A model generated the notes under the pieces. That model was not told the origin of the DNA, made no database searches, and saw nothing but the letters and a program-made list of their open reading frames with translations. Made by a program: the position numbers and the translations under genes. Shown in pieces: positions 44,507 through 59,600 of a DNA stretch of 64,000 nt. This DNA is from Lepidurus packardi (taxonomy: Eukaryota; Arthropoda; Branchiopoda; Notostraca; Triopsidae). Numbering within the stretch: position 1 is the stretch's first letter; each line of letters opens with the position of its first letter. The stretch spans positions 50,244-114,243 of the forward strand of contig JAKZAN010000097.1 of the NCBI GenBank assembly GCA_023053545.1, written 5' to 3'.

Positions 44507-47500
44507 CACAACAGACTGAATTATTTCCTTAAGGAATGAATTAATTACTTACGGACTTAATTAATTCATTACGGACTGAAACAATTCCTTACGGACTGAA
44601 TTAATTCATTACGGACTGAAATTATTCCTTACGGACTGAATTAATTCCTTACGGACTGAATTAAATCCTTACGGACTGAATTAATTCCATGGGGACTGAA
44701 TTAATTCCCTGGGGACTGAATTAATTCCTTACTGGCGTAATTAATTCCTTTTGGACTGAATTAATTCCCTGGGGACTGAATTAATTCCTTACTGGCGTAA
44801 TTAATTCCTTTTGGACTGAATTAACTACTTACGGACTGAATTAATTCTTTAGGATTGATTGAATTCCTTACTTACTGAATTAATTCTTTACCGAGTTAGT
44901 TAATTCCTTTCGGAACGAATTAATTCCTTACGTACTGAATTAATTCCTTACGGACTGAATTAATTTCTTACGGACTGAATTAATTCCTTACGGACTTAAT
45001 TAATTCTTTACGGACTTAATTAATCCATTACAAACTGAATTATTCCATTACAAACTGAATTAATTCCTTACGGACTGAATTAATTCTTTAGGATTGATTG
45101 AATTCCTTACTTACTGAATTAATTCCTTACGGACTGAATAAATTCCTTACTTACTGAATTAATTCCTTACGTACTGAATTAATTTCTTACGGACTGAATT
45201 AATTCCTTACGGACTTAATTAATTCTTTACGGAATGAACTAATTCCTTAAGGAATGAATTAATTACTTACGGACTTAATTAATTCATTACGGACTGAAAT
45301 AATTCCTTACGGACTGAATTAATTTCTTACGGACTGAATTAATTCCTTACGGACTGAAATAATTCCTTACGGACTGAATTAATTCCTTACGGACTGAAAT
45401 AATTCCTTACGGACCTAATTTATTCCTTACGGACTGAATTAATTCCTTACTGGCGTAATTAATTCCTTTCGGACTGAATTAACTACTTACGGACTGAATT
45501 AATTCTTTAGGATTGATTGAATTCTTTACTTACTGAATTAATTCCTTACCGATTTAGTTAATTCCTTTCGGAACGAATTAATTCCTTACGTACTTAATTA
45601 ATTTCTTACGGAATGAATTAATTCCTTACGGACTGAATTAATTCTTTAGGATTGATTGAATTCCTTTCTTACTGAATTAATTCCTTACGGACTGAATTAA
45701 TTCCTTACGAAATGAATTAATTTCTTTACGGCCTGATATAATTCCTTACGTACTTAATTAATTCCTTACGTAATGAATTAATTCCTTACGTAATTAATTA
45801 ATTCCTTACGGACTGAATTAATTCACAACAGACTGAATTATTTCCTTAAGGAATGAATTAATTACTTACGGACTTAATTAATTCATTACGGACTGAAACA
45901 ATTCCTTACGGACTGAATTAATTCATTACGGACTTAATTAAATCCTTACGGATTTAATCAATTCCTTTCATTAGTGAATTAATTAATTCAGACTGAATTA
46001 ATTCCTTACGGACTGAAATTATTCTTTACGGACTGAATTAATTCCTTACGGACTGAAATAATTCCTTACGGACCTAATTTATTCCTTACGGACTGAATTA
46101 ATTCCTTACTGGCGTAATTAATTCCTTTCGGACTGAATTAACTACTTACGGACTGAATTAATTCTTTAGGATTGATTGAATTCTTTACTTACTGAATTAA
46201 TTCCTTACCGATTTAGTTAATTCCTTTCGGAACGAATTAATTCCTTACGTACTTAATTAATTTCTTACGGAATGAATTAATTCCTTACGGACTGAATTAA
46301 TTCTTTAGGATTGATTGAATTCCTTTCTTACTGAATTAATTCCTTACGGACTGAATTAATTCCTTACGAAATGAATTAATTTCTTTACGGCCTGATATAA
46401 TTCCTTACGTACTTAATTAATTCCTTACGTAATGAATTAATTCCTTACGTAATTAATTAATTCCTTACGGACTGAATTAATTCACAACAGACTGAATTAT
46501 TTCCTTAAGGAATGAATTAATTACTTACGGACTTAATTAATTCATTACGGACTGAAACAATTCCTTACGGACTGAATTAATTCATTACGGACTTAATTAA
46601 ATCCTTACGGATTAAATCAATTCCTTTCATTAGTGAATTAATTAATTCAGACTGAATTAATTCCTTACGGACTGAAATTATTCCTTACGGACTGAATTAA
46701 TTCCTTACGGACTGAAATTATTCCTTACGGACTGAATTAATTCCTTACGGACTGAATTAAATCCTTACGGACTGAATTAATTCCATGGGGACTGAATTAA
46801 TTCCCTGGGGACTGAATTAATTCCTTACTGGCGTAATTAATTCCTTTCGGACTGAATTAACTACTTACGGACTGAATTAATTCTTTAGGATTGATTGAAT
46901 TCCTTACTTACTGAATTAATTCTTTACCGAGTTAGTTAATTCCTTTCGGAACGAATTAATTCCTTACGTACTGAATTAATTCCTTACGGACTGAATTAAT
47001 TTCTTACGGACTGAATTAATTCCTTACGGACTTAATTAATTCTTTACGGACTTAATTAATCCATTACAAACTGAATTATTCCATTACAAACTGAATTAAT
47101 TCCTTACGGACTGAATTAATTCTTTAGGATTGATTGAATTCCTTACTTACTGAATTAATTCCTTACGGACTGAATAAATTCCTTACGTACTGAATTAATT
47201 TCTTACGGACTGAATTAATTCCTTACGGACTTAATTAATTCTTTACGGAATGAACTAATTCCTTAAGGAATGAATTAATTACTTACGGACTTAATTAATT
47301 CATTACGGACTGAAATAATTCCTTACGGACTGAATTAATTTCTTACGGACTGAATTAATTCCTTACGGACTGAAATAATTCCTTACGGACTGAATTAATT
47401 CCTTACGGACTGAAATAATTCCTTACGGACCTAATTTATTCCTTACGGACTGAATTAATTCCTTACTGGCGTAATTAATTCCTTTCGGACTGAATTAACT

Positions 47501-50500
47501 ACTTACGGACTGAATTAATTCTTTAGGATTGATTGAATTCTTTACTTACTGAATTAATTCCTTACCGATTTAGTTAATTCCTTTCGGAACGAATTAATTC
47601 CTTACGTACTTAATTAATTTCTTACGGAATGAATTAATTCCTTACGGACTGAATTAATTCTTTAGGATTGATTGAATTCCTTTCTTACTGAATTAATTCC
47701 TTACGGACTGAATTAATTCCTTACGAAATGAATTAATTTCTTTACGGCCTGATATAATTCCTTACGTACTTAATTAATTCCTTACGTAATTAATTAATTC
47801 CTTACGGACTGAATTAATTCACAACAGACTGAATTATTTCCTTAAGGAATGAATTAATTACTTACGGACTTAATTGATTCATTACGGACTGAAACAATTC
47901 CTTACGGACTGAATTAATTCATTACGGACTTAATTAAATCCTTACGGATTTAATCAATTCCTTTCATTAGTGAATTAATTAATTCAGACTGAATTAATTC
48001 CTTACGGACTGAAATTATTCCTTACGGACTGAATTAATTCCTTACGGACTGAATTAAATCCTTACGGACTGAATTAATTCCATGGGGACTGAATTAATTC
48101 CCTGGGGACTGAATTAATTCCTTACTTTCGTAATTAATGCCTTTCGGACTGAATTAACTACTTACGGACTGAATTAATTCTTTAGGATTGATTGAATTCC
48201 TTTCTTACTGAATTAATTCCTTACGGACTGAATTAATTCCTTACGAAATGAATTAATTTCTTTACGGCCTGATATAATTCCTTACGTACTTAATTAATTC
48301 CTTACGTAATTAATTAATTCCTTACGGACTGAATTAATTCACAACAGACTGAATTATTTCCTTAAGGAATGAATTAATTACTTACGGACTTAATTGATTC
48401 ATTACGGACTGAAACAATTCCTTACGGACTGAATTAATTCATTACGGACTTAATTAAATCCTTACGGATTTAATCAATTCCTTTCATTAGTGAATTAATT
48501 AATTCAGACTGAATTAATTCCTTACGGACTGAAATTATTCCTTACGGACTGAATTAATTCCTTACGGACTGAATTAAATCCTTACGGACTGAATTAATTC
48601 CATGGGGACTGAATTAATTCCCTGGGGACTGAATTAATTCCTTACTTTCGTAATTAATGCCTTTCGGACTGAATTAACTACTTACGGACTGAATTAATTC
48701 TTTAGGATTGATTGAATTCCTTACTTACTGAATGAATTCTTTACCGAGTTAGTTAATTCCTTTCGGAACGAATTAATTCCTTACGTACTGAATTAATTCC
48801 TTACGTACTGAATTAATTTCTTACGGACTGAATTAATTCCTTACGGACTTAATTAATTCTTTACGGAATGAACTAATTCCTTAAGGAATGAATTAATTAC
48901 TTACGGACTTAATTAATTCATTACGGACTGAAATAATTCCTTACGGACTGAATTAATTTCTTACGGACTGAATTAATTCCTTACGGACTGAAATAATTCC
49001 TTACGGACTGAATTAATTCCTTACGGACTGAAATAATTCCTTACGGACCTAATTTATTCCTTACGGACTGAATTAATTCCTTACTGGCGTAATTAATTCC
49101 TTTCGGACTGAATTAACTACTTACGGACTGAATTAATTCTTTAGGATTGATTGAATTCTTTACTTACTGAATTAATTCCTTACCGATTTAGTTAATTCCT
49201 TTCGGAACGAATTAATTCCTTACGTACTTAATTAATTTCTTACGGAATGAATTAATTCCTTACGGACTGAATTAATTCTTTAGGATTGATTGAATTCCTT
49301 TCTTACTGAATTAATTCCTTACGGACTGAATTAATTCCTTACGAAATGAATTAATTTCTTTACGGCCTGATATAATTCCTTACGTACTTAATTAATTCCT
49401 TACGTAATTAATTAATTCCTTACGGACTGAATTAATTCACAACAGACTGAATTATTTCCTTAAGGAATGAATTAATTACTTACGGACTTAATTGATTCAT
49501 TACGGACTGAAACAATTCCTTACGGACTGAATTAATTCATTACGGACTTAATTAAATCCTTACGGATTTAATCAATTCCTTTCATTAGTGAATTAATTAA
49601 TTCAGACTGAATTAATTCCTTACGGACTGAAATTATTCCTTACGGACTGAATTAATTCCTTACGGACTGAATTAAATCCTTACGGACTGAATTAATTCCA
49701 TGGGGACTGAATTAATTCCCTGGGGACTGAATTAATTCCTTACTTTCGTAATTAATGCCTTTCGGACTGAATTAACTACTTACGGACTGAATTAATTCTT
49801 TAGGATTGATTGAATTCCTTACTTACTGAATGAATTCTTTACCGAGTTAGTTAATTCCTTTCGGAACGAATTAATTCCTTACGTACTGAATTAATTCCTT
49901 ACGGACTGAATTAATTTCTTACGGACTGAATTAATTCCTTACGGACTTAATTAATTCTTTACGGACTTAATTAATCCATTACAAACTGAATTATTCCATT
50001 ACAAACTGAATTAATTCCTTACGGACTGAATTAATTCTTTAGGATTGATTGAATTCCTTACTTACTGAATTAATTCCTTACGGACTGAATAAATTCCTTA
50101 CTTACTGAATTAATTCCTTACGTACTGAATTAATTTATTACGGACTGAATTAATTCCTTACGGACTTAATTAATTCTTTACGGAATGAACTAATTCCTTA
50201 AGGAATGAATTAATTACTTACGGACTTAATTAATTCATTACGGACTGAAATAATTCCTTACGGACTGAATTAATTTCTTACGGACTGAATTAATTCCTTA
50301 CGGACTGAAATAATTCCTTACGGACTGAATTAATTCCTTACGGACTGAAATAATTCCTTACGGACCTAATTTATTCCTTACGGACTGAATTAATTCCTTA
50401 CTGGCGTAATTAATTCCTTTCGGACTGAATTAACTACTTACGGACTGAATTAATTCTTTAGGATTGATTGAATTCTTTACTTACTGAATTAATTCCTTAC

Positions 50501-53388
50501 CGATTTAGTTAATTCCTTTCGGAACGAATTAATTCCTTACGTACTTAATTAATTTCTTACGGAATGAATTAATTCCTTACGGACTGAATTAATTCTTTAG
50601 GATTGATTGAATTCCTTTCTTACTGAATTAATTCCTTACGGACTGAATTAATTCCTTACGAAATGAATTAATTTCTTTACGGCCTGATATAATTCCTTAC
50701 GTACTTAATTAATTCCTTACGTAATTAATTAATTCCTTACGGACTGAATTAATTCACAACAGACTGAATTATTTCCTTAAGGAATGAATTAATTACTTAC
50801 GGACTTAATTGATTCATTACGGACTGAAACAATTCCTTACGGACTGAATTAATTCATTACGGACTTAATTAAATCCTTACGGATTTAATCAATTCCTTTC
50901 ATTAGTGAATTAATTAATTCAGACTGAATTAATTCCTTACGGACTGAAATTATTCCTTACGGACTGAATTAATTCCTTACGGACTGAATTAAATCCTTAC
51001 GGACTGAATTAATTCCATGGGGACTGAATTAATTCCCTGGGGACTGAATTAATTCCTTACTTTCGTAATTAATGCCTTTCGGACTGAATTAACTACTTAC
51101 GGACTGAATTAATTCTTTAGGATTGATTGAATTCCTTACTTACTGAATGAATTCTTTACCGAGTTAGTTAATTCCTTTCGGAACGAATTAATTCCTTACG
51201 TACTGAATTAATTCCTTACGGACTGAATTAATTTCTTACGGACTGAATTAATTCCTTACGGACTTAATTAATTCTTTACGGACTTAATTAATCCATTACA
51301 AACTGAATTATTCCATTACAAACTGAATTAATTCCTTACGGACTGAATTAATTCTTTAGGATTGATTGAATTCCTTACTTACTGAATTAATTCCTTACGG
51401 ACTGAATAAATTCCTTACTTACTGAATTAATTCCTTACGTACTGAATTAATTTATTACGGACTGAATTAATTCCTTACGGACTTAATTAATTCTTTACGG
51501 AATGAACTAATTCCTTAAGGAATGAATTAATTACTTACGGACTTAATTAATTCATTACGGACTGAAATAATTCCTTACGGACTGAATTAATTTCTTACGG
51601 ACTGAATTAATTCCTTACGGACTGAAATAATTCCTTACGGACTGAATTAATTCCTTACGGACTGAAATAATTACTTACGGACCTAATTTATTCCTTACGG
51701 ACTGAATTAATTCCTTACTGGCGTAATTAATTCCTTTCGGACTGAATTAACTACTTACGGACTGAATTAATTCTTTAGGATTGATTGAATTCTTTACTTA
51801 CTGAATTAATTCCTTACCGATTTAGTTAATTCCTTTCGGAACGAATTAATTCCTTACGTACTTAATTAATTTCTTACGGAATGAATTAATTCCTTACGGA
51901 CTGAATTAATTCTTTAGGATTGATTGAATTCCTTTCTTACTGAATTAATTCCTTACGGACTGAATTAATTCCTTACGAAATGAATTAATTTCTTTACGGC
52001 CTGATATAATTCCTTACGTACTTAATTAATTCCTTACGTAATTAATTAATTCCTTACGGACTGAATTAATTCACAACAGACTGAATTATTTCCTTAAGGA
52101 ATGAATTAATTACTTACGGACTTAATTGATTCATTACGGACTGAAACAATTCCTTACGGACTGAATTAATTCATTACGGACTTAATTAAATCCTTACGGA
52201 TTTAATCAATTCCTTTCATTAGTGAATTAATTAATTCAGACTGAATTAATTCCTTACGGACTGAAATTATTCCTTACGGACTGAATTAATTCCTTACGGA
52301 CTGAATTAAATCCTTACGGACTGAATTAATTCCATGGGGACTGAATTAATTCCCTGGGGACTGAATTAATTCCTTACTTTCGTAATTAATTCCTTTCGGA
52401 CTGAATTAACTACTTACGGACTGAATTAATTCTTTAGGATTGATTGAATTCCTTACTTACTGAATGAATTCTTTACCGAGTTAGTTAATTCCTTTCGGAA
52501 CGAATTAATTCCTTACGTACTGAATTAATTCCTTTCGGAACGAATTAATTCCTTACGTACTGAATTAATTCCTTACGGACTGAATTAATTTCTTACGGAC
52601 TGAATTAATTCCTTACGGACTTAATTAATTCTTTACGGACTTAATTAATCCATTACAAACTGAATTATTCCATTACAAACTGAATTAATTCCTTACGGAC
52701 TGAATTAATTCTTTAGGATTGATTGAATTCCTTACTTACTGAATTAATTCCTTACGGACTGAATAAATTCCTTACTTACTGAATTAATTCCTTACGTACT
52801 GAATTAATTTATTACGGACTGAATTAATTCCTTACGGACTTAATTAATTCTTTACGGAATGAACTAATTCCTTAAGGAATGAATTAATTACTTACGGACT
52901 TAATTAATTCATTACGGACTGAAATAATTCCTTACGGACTGAATTAATTTCTTACGGACTGAATTAATTCCTTACGGACTGAAATAATTCCTTACGGACT
53001 GAATTAATTCCTTACGGACTGAAATAATTCCTTACGGACCTAATTTATTCCTTACGGACTGAATTAATTCCTTACTGGCGTAATTAATTCCTTTCGGACT
53101 GAATTAACTACTTACGGACTGAATTAATTCTTTAGGATTGATTGAATTCTTTACTTACTGAATTAATTCCTTACCGATTTAGTTAATTCCTTTCGGAACG
53201 AATTAATTCCTTACGTACTTAATTAATTTCTTACGGAATGAATTAATTCCTTACGGACTGAATTAATTCTTTAGGATTGATTGAATTCCTTTCTTACTGA
53301 ATTAATTCCTTACGGACTGAATTAATTCCTTACGAAATGAATTAATTTCTTTAGGGCCTGATATAATTCCTTACGTACTTAATTAATT
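44507..53388 (+). repeat. 1,317-bp higher-order repeat
   Basis: The marker CACAACAGACTG is at 44507, 45824, 46483, 47820, 48340, 49438, 50755 and 52072. Spacings are 1317, 659, 1337, 520, 1098, 1317 and 1317. The last two units read almost identically; visible differences are single bases plus one extra 40-bp monomer pair near 52530-52570. The 659 spacing is half of 1,317, so the large unit probably arose as a dimer. Confidence 0.9.
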
Positions 53389-53585
53389 CCTTACGTAATG
53401 AATTAATTCCTTACGTAATTAATTAATTCCTTACGGACTGAATTAATTCCTTACGTACTTAATTAATTCCTTACGGACTTAATTAATTCCTTACGGACTG
53501 AATTAATTTTTTACGGACTTAATTAATCCATTACAAACTGAATAGATTCCTTACTGACTGAAATAATTCTTTACCTAATGAATTA

Positions 53586-53640
53586 TTTACAAAGAGGCTT
53601 TATAAAGCCTTATATGTTGCAATAAATAATAATAATAATA
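53586..53640 (+). mobile_element. Extremely 5'-truncated copy of the LINE
   Basis: Carries TTACAAAGAGGC, the 16-nt palindrome AGGCTTTATAAAGCCT (53595-53610), TATATGTTGCAATAAATAA and a TAA-rich tail, matching the last 55 bp of the full element. It splits GAATTAATTCC of a satellite monomer between GAATTA and ATTCC. Copies of the same higher-order unit near 56.8 and 58.8 kb lack it. Confidence 0.93.
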
Positions 53641-56600
53641 ATTCCTTACCTAATGAATTAATTCCTTACATAATGAATTAATTCCTTACGGCCTGATTTT
53701 GTTCCTTACAGACTGAAATAATTCCTTACAGACTGAATTAATTCCTTACGGACTGAATTAATTCCTTACGGACTGAATTAATTCATAACGGACTGAATTA
53801 TTTCCTTGAGGAATGAATTAATTACTTACGGACTTAATTAATTCATTACGGACTGAATTAATTCCTTACGTACTGAATTAATTCCTTACGGACTGAATTA
53901 ATTCTTTACGGACTTATTTAATCCATTACAAACTGTATTAATTCCTTACGGACTGAATTAATTCTTTAGCATAGATTGAATTCCTTACTTACTGAATTAA
54001 TTCCTTACTGACTGAAATAATTCCTTACCTAATGAATTAATTCCTTACCTAATGAATTAATTCCTTACATAATGAATTAATTCCTTACGGCCTGATTTTG
54101 TTCCTTACAGACTGAAATAATTCCTTACAGACTGAATTAATTCCTTACGGACTGAATTAATTCCTTACGGACTGAATTAATTCATAACGGACTGAATTAT
54201 TTCCTTAAGGAATGAATTAATTACTTACGGACTGAATTAATTCATTACGGACTGAAATAATTCCTTACGGACTGAATTAATTCATTACGGACTTAATTAA
54301 ATCCTTACGGATTTAATCAATTCCTTTCATTAGTGAATTAATTAATTCAGACTGAATTAATTCCTTACGGACTGAAATTATTCCTTACGGACTGAATTAA
54401 TTCCTTACGGACTGAATTAAATCCTTACGGACTGAATTAATTCATAACGGACTGAATTATTTCCTTAAGGAATGAATTAATTACTTACGGACTTAATTAA
54501 TTCATTACGTACTGAATTAATTCCTTACGTACTGAATTAATTCCTTACGGACTGAATTAATTCTTTACGGACTTAATTAATCCATTACAAACTGAATTAA
54601 TTCCTTACGGACTGAATTAATTCTTTAGCATAGATTGAATTCCTTACTTACTGAATTAATTCCTTACTGACTGAAATAATTCCTTACCTAATGAATTAAT
54701 TCCTTACCTAATGAATTAATTCCTTACATAATGAATTAATTCCTTACGGCCTGATTTTGTTCCTTACAGACTGAAATAATTCCTTACAGACTGAATTAAT
54801 TCCTTACGGACTGAATTAATTCCTTACGGACTGAATTAATTCATAACGGACTGAATTATTTCCTTGAGGAATGAATTAATTACTTACGGACTTAATTAAT
54901 TCATTACGGACTGAATTAATTCCTTACGTACTGAATTAATTCCTTACGGACTGAATTAATTCTTTACGGACTTATTTAATCCATTACAAACTGTATTAAT
55001 TCCTTACGGACTGAATTAATTCTTTAGCATAGATTGAATTCCTTACTTACTGAATTAATTCCTTACTGACTGAAATAATTCCTTACCTAATGAATTAATT
55101 CCTTACCTGAAATAATTCCTTACCTAATGAATTAATTCCTTACCTAATGAATTAATTCCTTACATAATGAATTAATTCCTTACGGCCTGATTTTGAATTA
55201 ATTCCTTACATAATGAATTAATTCCTTACGGCCTGAATTATTTCCTTGTTTTGTTCCTTACAGACTGAAATAATTCCTTACAGACTGAATTAATTCCTTA
55301 CGGACTGAATTAATTCCTTACGGACTGAATTAATTCATAACGGACTGAATTATTTCCTTAAGGAATGAATTAATTACTTACGGACTGAATTAATTCATTA
55401 CGGACTGAAATAATTCCTTACGGACTGAATTAATTCATTACGGACTTAATTAAATCCTTACGGATTTAATCAATTCCTTTCATTAGTGAATTAATTAATT
55501 CAGACTGAATTAATTCCTTACGGACTGAAATTATTCCTTACGGACTGAATTAATTCCTTACGGACTGAATTAAATCCTTACGGACTGAATTAATTCATAA
55601 CGGACTGAATTATTTCCTTAAGGAATGAATTAATTACTTACGGACTTAATTAATTCATTACGTACTGAATTAATTCCTTACGTACTGAATTAATTCCTTA
55701 CGGACTGAATTAATTCTTTACGGACTTAATTAATCCATTACAAACTGAATTAATTCCTTACGGACTGAATTAATTCTTTAGCATAGATTGAATTCCTTAC
55801 TTACTGAATTAATTCCTTACTGACTGAAATAATTCCTTACCTAATGAATTAATTCCTTACCTAATGAATTAATTCCTTACATAATGAATTAATTCCTTAC
55901 GGCCTGATTTTGTTCCTTACAGACTGAAATAATTCCTTACAGACTGAATTAATTCCTTACGGACTGAATTAATTCCTTACGGACTGAATTAATTCATAAC
56001 GGACTGAATTATTTCCTTAAGGAATGAATTAATTACTTACGGACTGAATTAATTCATTACGGACTGAAATAATTCCTTACGGACTGAATTAATTCATTAC
56101 GGACTTAATTAAATACTTACGGACTGAATTAATTCCTTACGGACTGAATTAAATCCTTACGGACTGAAATTATTCCTTACGGACTGAATTAATTCCTTAC
56201 GGACTGAATTAAATCCTTACGGACTGAATTAATTCCCTGGGGACTGAATTAATTCCTTACGGACCTAATTTATTCCTTACGGACTGAATTAATTCCTTAC
56301 GGACCTAATTTATTCCTTTCGGACTGAATTAACTACTTACGGAGTGAATTAATTCTTTAGGATTGATTGAATTCCTTACTTACTGAATTAATTCCTTACC
56401 GATTTAGTTAATTCCTTTCGGAACGAATTAATTCCTTACGTACTTAATTAATTTCTTACGGAATGAATTAATTCCTTACGGACTGAATTAATTCTTTAGG
56501 ATTGATTGAATTCCTTTCTTACTGAATTAATTCCTTACGGACTGAATTAATTCCTTACGAAATGAATTAATTTCTTTACGGCCTGATATAATTCCTTACG

Positions 56601-59600
56601 TACTTAATTAATTCCTTACGTAATGAATTAATTCCTTACGTAATTAATTAATTCCTTACGGACTGAATTAATTCCTTACGTACTTAATTAATTCCTTACG
56701 GACTGAATTAATTCCTTACGGACTGAATTAATTTTTTACGGACTTAATTAATCCATTACAAACTGAATAGATTCCTTACTGACTGAAATAATTCCTTACC
56801 TAATGAATTAATTCCTTACCTAATGAATTAATTCCTTACATAATGAATTAATTCCTTACGGCCTGATTTTGTTCCTTACAGACTGAAATAATTCCTTACA
56901 GACTGAATTAATTCCTTACGGACTGAATTAATTCCTTACGGACTGAATTAATTCATAACGGACTGAATTATTTCCTTGAGGAATGAATTAATTACTTACG
57001 GACTTAATTAATTCATTACGGACTGAATTAATTCCTTACGTACTGAATTAATTCCTTACGGACTGAATTAATTCTTTACGGACTTATTTAATCCATTACA
57101 AACTGTATTAATTCCTTACGGACTGAATTAATTCTTTAGCATAGATTGAATTCCTTACTTACTGAATTAATTCCTTACTGACTGAAATAATTCCTTACCT
57201 AATGAATTAATTCCTTACCTAATGAATTAATTCCTTACATAATGAATTAATTCCTTACGGCCTGATTTTGTTCCTTACAGACTGAAATAATTCCTTACAG
57301 ACTGAATTAATTCCTTACGGACTGAATTAATTCCTTACGGACTGAATTAATTCATAACGGACTGAATTATTTCCTTAAGGAATGAATTAATTACTTACGG
57401 ACTGAATTAATTCATTACGGACTGAAATAATTCCTTACGGACTGAATTAATTCATTACGGACTTAATTAAATCCTTACGGATTTAATCAATTCCTTTCAT
57501 TAGTGAATTAATTAATTCAGACTGAATTAATTCCTTACGGACTGAAATTATTCCTTACGGACTGAATTAATTCCTTACGGACTGAATTAAATCCTTACGG
57601 ACTGAATTAATTCATAACGGACTGAATTATTTCCTTAAGGAATGAATTAATTACTTACGGACTTAATTAATTCATTACGTACTGAATTAATTCCTTACGT
57701 ACTGAATTAATTCCTTACGGACTGAATTAATTCTTTACGGACTTAATTAATCCATTACAAACTGAATTAATTCCTTACGGACTGAATTAATTCTTTAGCA
57801 TAGATTGAATTCCTTACTTACTGAATTAATTCCTTACTGACTGAAATAATTCCTTACCTAATGAATTAATTCCTTACCTAATGAATTAATTCCTTACATA
57901 ATGAATTAATTCCTTACGGCCTGATTTTGTTCCTTACAGACTGAAATAATTCCTTACAGACTGAATTAATTCCTTACGGACTGAATTAATTCCTTACGGA
58001 CTGAATTAATTCATAACGGACTGAATTATTTCCTTAAGGAATGAATTAATTACTTACGGACTGAATTAATTCATTACGGACTGAAATAATTCCTTACGGA
58101 CTGAATTAATTCATTACGGACTTAATTAAATACTTACGGACTGAATTAATTCCTTACGGACTGAATTAAATCCTTACGGACTGAAATTATTCCTTACGGA
58201 CTGAATTAATTCCTTACGGACTGAATTAAATCCTTACGGACTGAATTAATTCCCTGGGGACTGAATTAATTCCTTACGGACCTAATTTATTCCTTACGGA
58301 CTGAATTAATTCCTTACGGACCTAATTTATTCCTTTCGGACTGAATTAACTACTTACGGAGTGAATTAATTCTTTAGGATTGATTGAATTCCTTACTTAC
58401 TGAATTAATTCCTTACCGATTTAGTTAATTCCTTTCGGAACGAATTAATTCCTTACGTACTTAATTAATTTCTTACGGAATGAATTAATTCCTTACGGAC
58501 TGAATTAATTCTTTAGGATTGATTGAATTCCTTTCTTACTGAATTAATTCCTTACGGACTGAATTAATTCCTTACGAAATGAATTAATTTCTTTACGGCC
58601 TGATATAATTCCTTACGTACTTAATTAATTCCTTACGTAATGAATTAATTCCTTACGTAATTAATTAATTCCTTACGGACTGAATTAATTCCTTACGTAC
58701 TTAATTAATTCCTTACGGACTGAATTAATTCCTTACGGACTGAATTAATTTTTTACGGACTTAATTAATCCATTACAAACTGAATAGATTCCTTACTGAC
58801 TGAAATAATTCCTTACCTAATGAATTAATTCCTTACCTAATGAATTAATTCCTTACATAATGAATTAATTCCTTACGGCCTGATTTTGTTCCTTACAGAC
58901 TGAAATAATTCCTTACAGACTGAATTAATTCCTTACGGACTGAATTAATTCCTTACGGACTGAATTAATTCATAACGGACTGAATTATTTCCTTAAGGAA
59001 TGAATTAATTACTTACGGACTTAATTAATTCATTACGGACTGAATTAATTCCTTACGTACTGAATTAATTCCTTACGGACTGAATTAATTCTTTACGGAC
59101 TTAATTAATCCATTACAAACTGAATTAATTCCTTACGGACTGAATTAATTCTTTAGCATAGATTGAATTCCTTACTTACTGAATTAATTCCTTGCTGACT
59201 GAAATAATTCCTTACCTAATGAATTAATTCCTTACCTAATGAATTAATTCCTTACATAATGAATTAATTCCTTACGGCCTGATTTTGTTCCTTACAGACT
59301 GAAATAATTCCTTACAGACTGAATTAATTCCTTACGGACTGAATTAATTCCTTACGGACTGAATTAATTCATAACGGACTGAATTATTTCCTTAAGGAAT
59401 GAATTAATTACTTACGGACTGAATTAATTCATTACGGACTGAAATAATTCCTTACGGACTGAATTAATTCATTACGGACTTAATTAAATCCTTACGTATT
59501 TAATCAATTCCTTTCATTAGTGAATTAATTAATTCAGACTGAATTAATTCCTTACGGACTGAAATTATTCCTTACGGACTGAATTAATTCCTTACGGACT

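Larger units (their letters stand above)
34753..53585 (+). repeat. 20-bp satellite, block 3
   Basis: Same 20-bp monomer, same orientation, about 18.8 kb. Monomer families unlike those of block 1 become common towards the right: TTACCTAATGAATTAATTCC, CATGGGGACTG, CCTGGGGACTG, CACAACAGACTG and TTTAGGATTGATTG. Long-range order is strong from about 41.5 kb (see the higher-order entries). Rare junction scars interrupt the 20-bp register, for example near 42614 and 43065. Confidence 0.97.
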
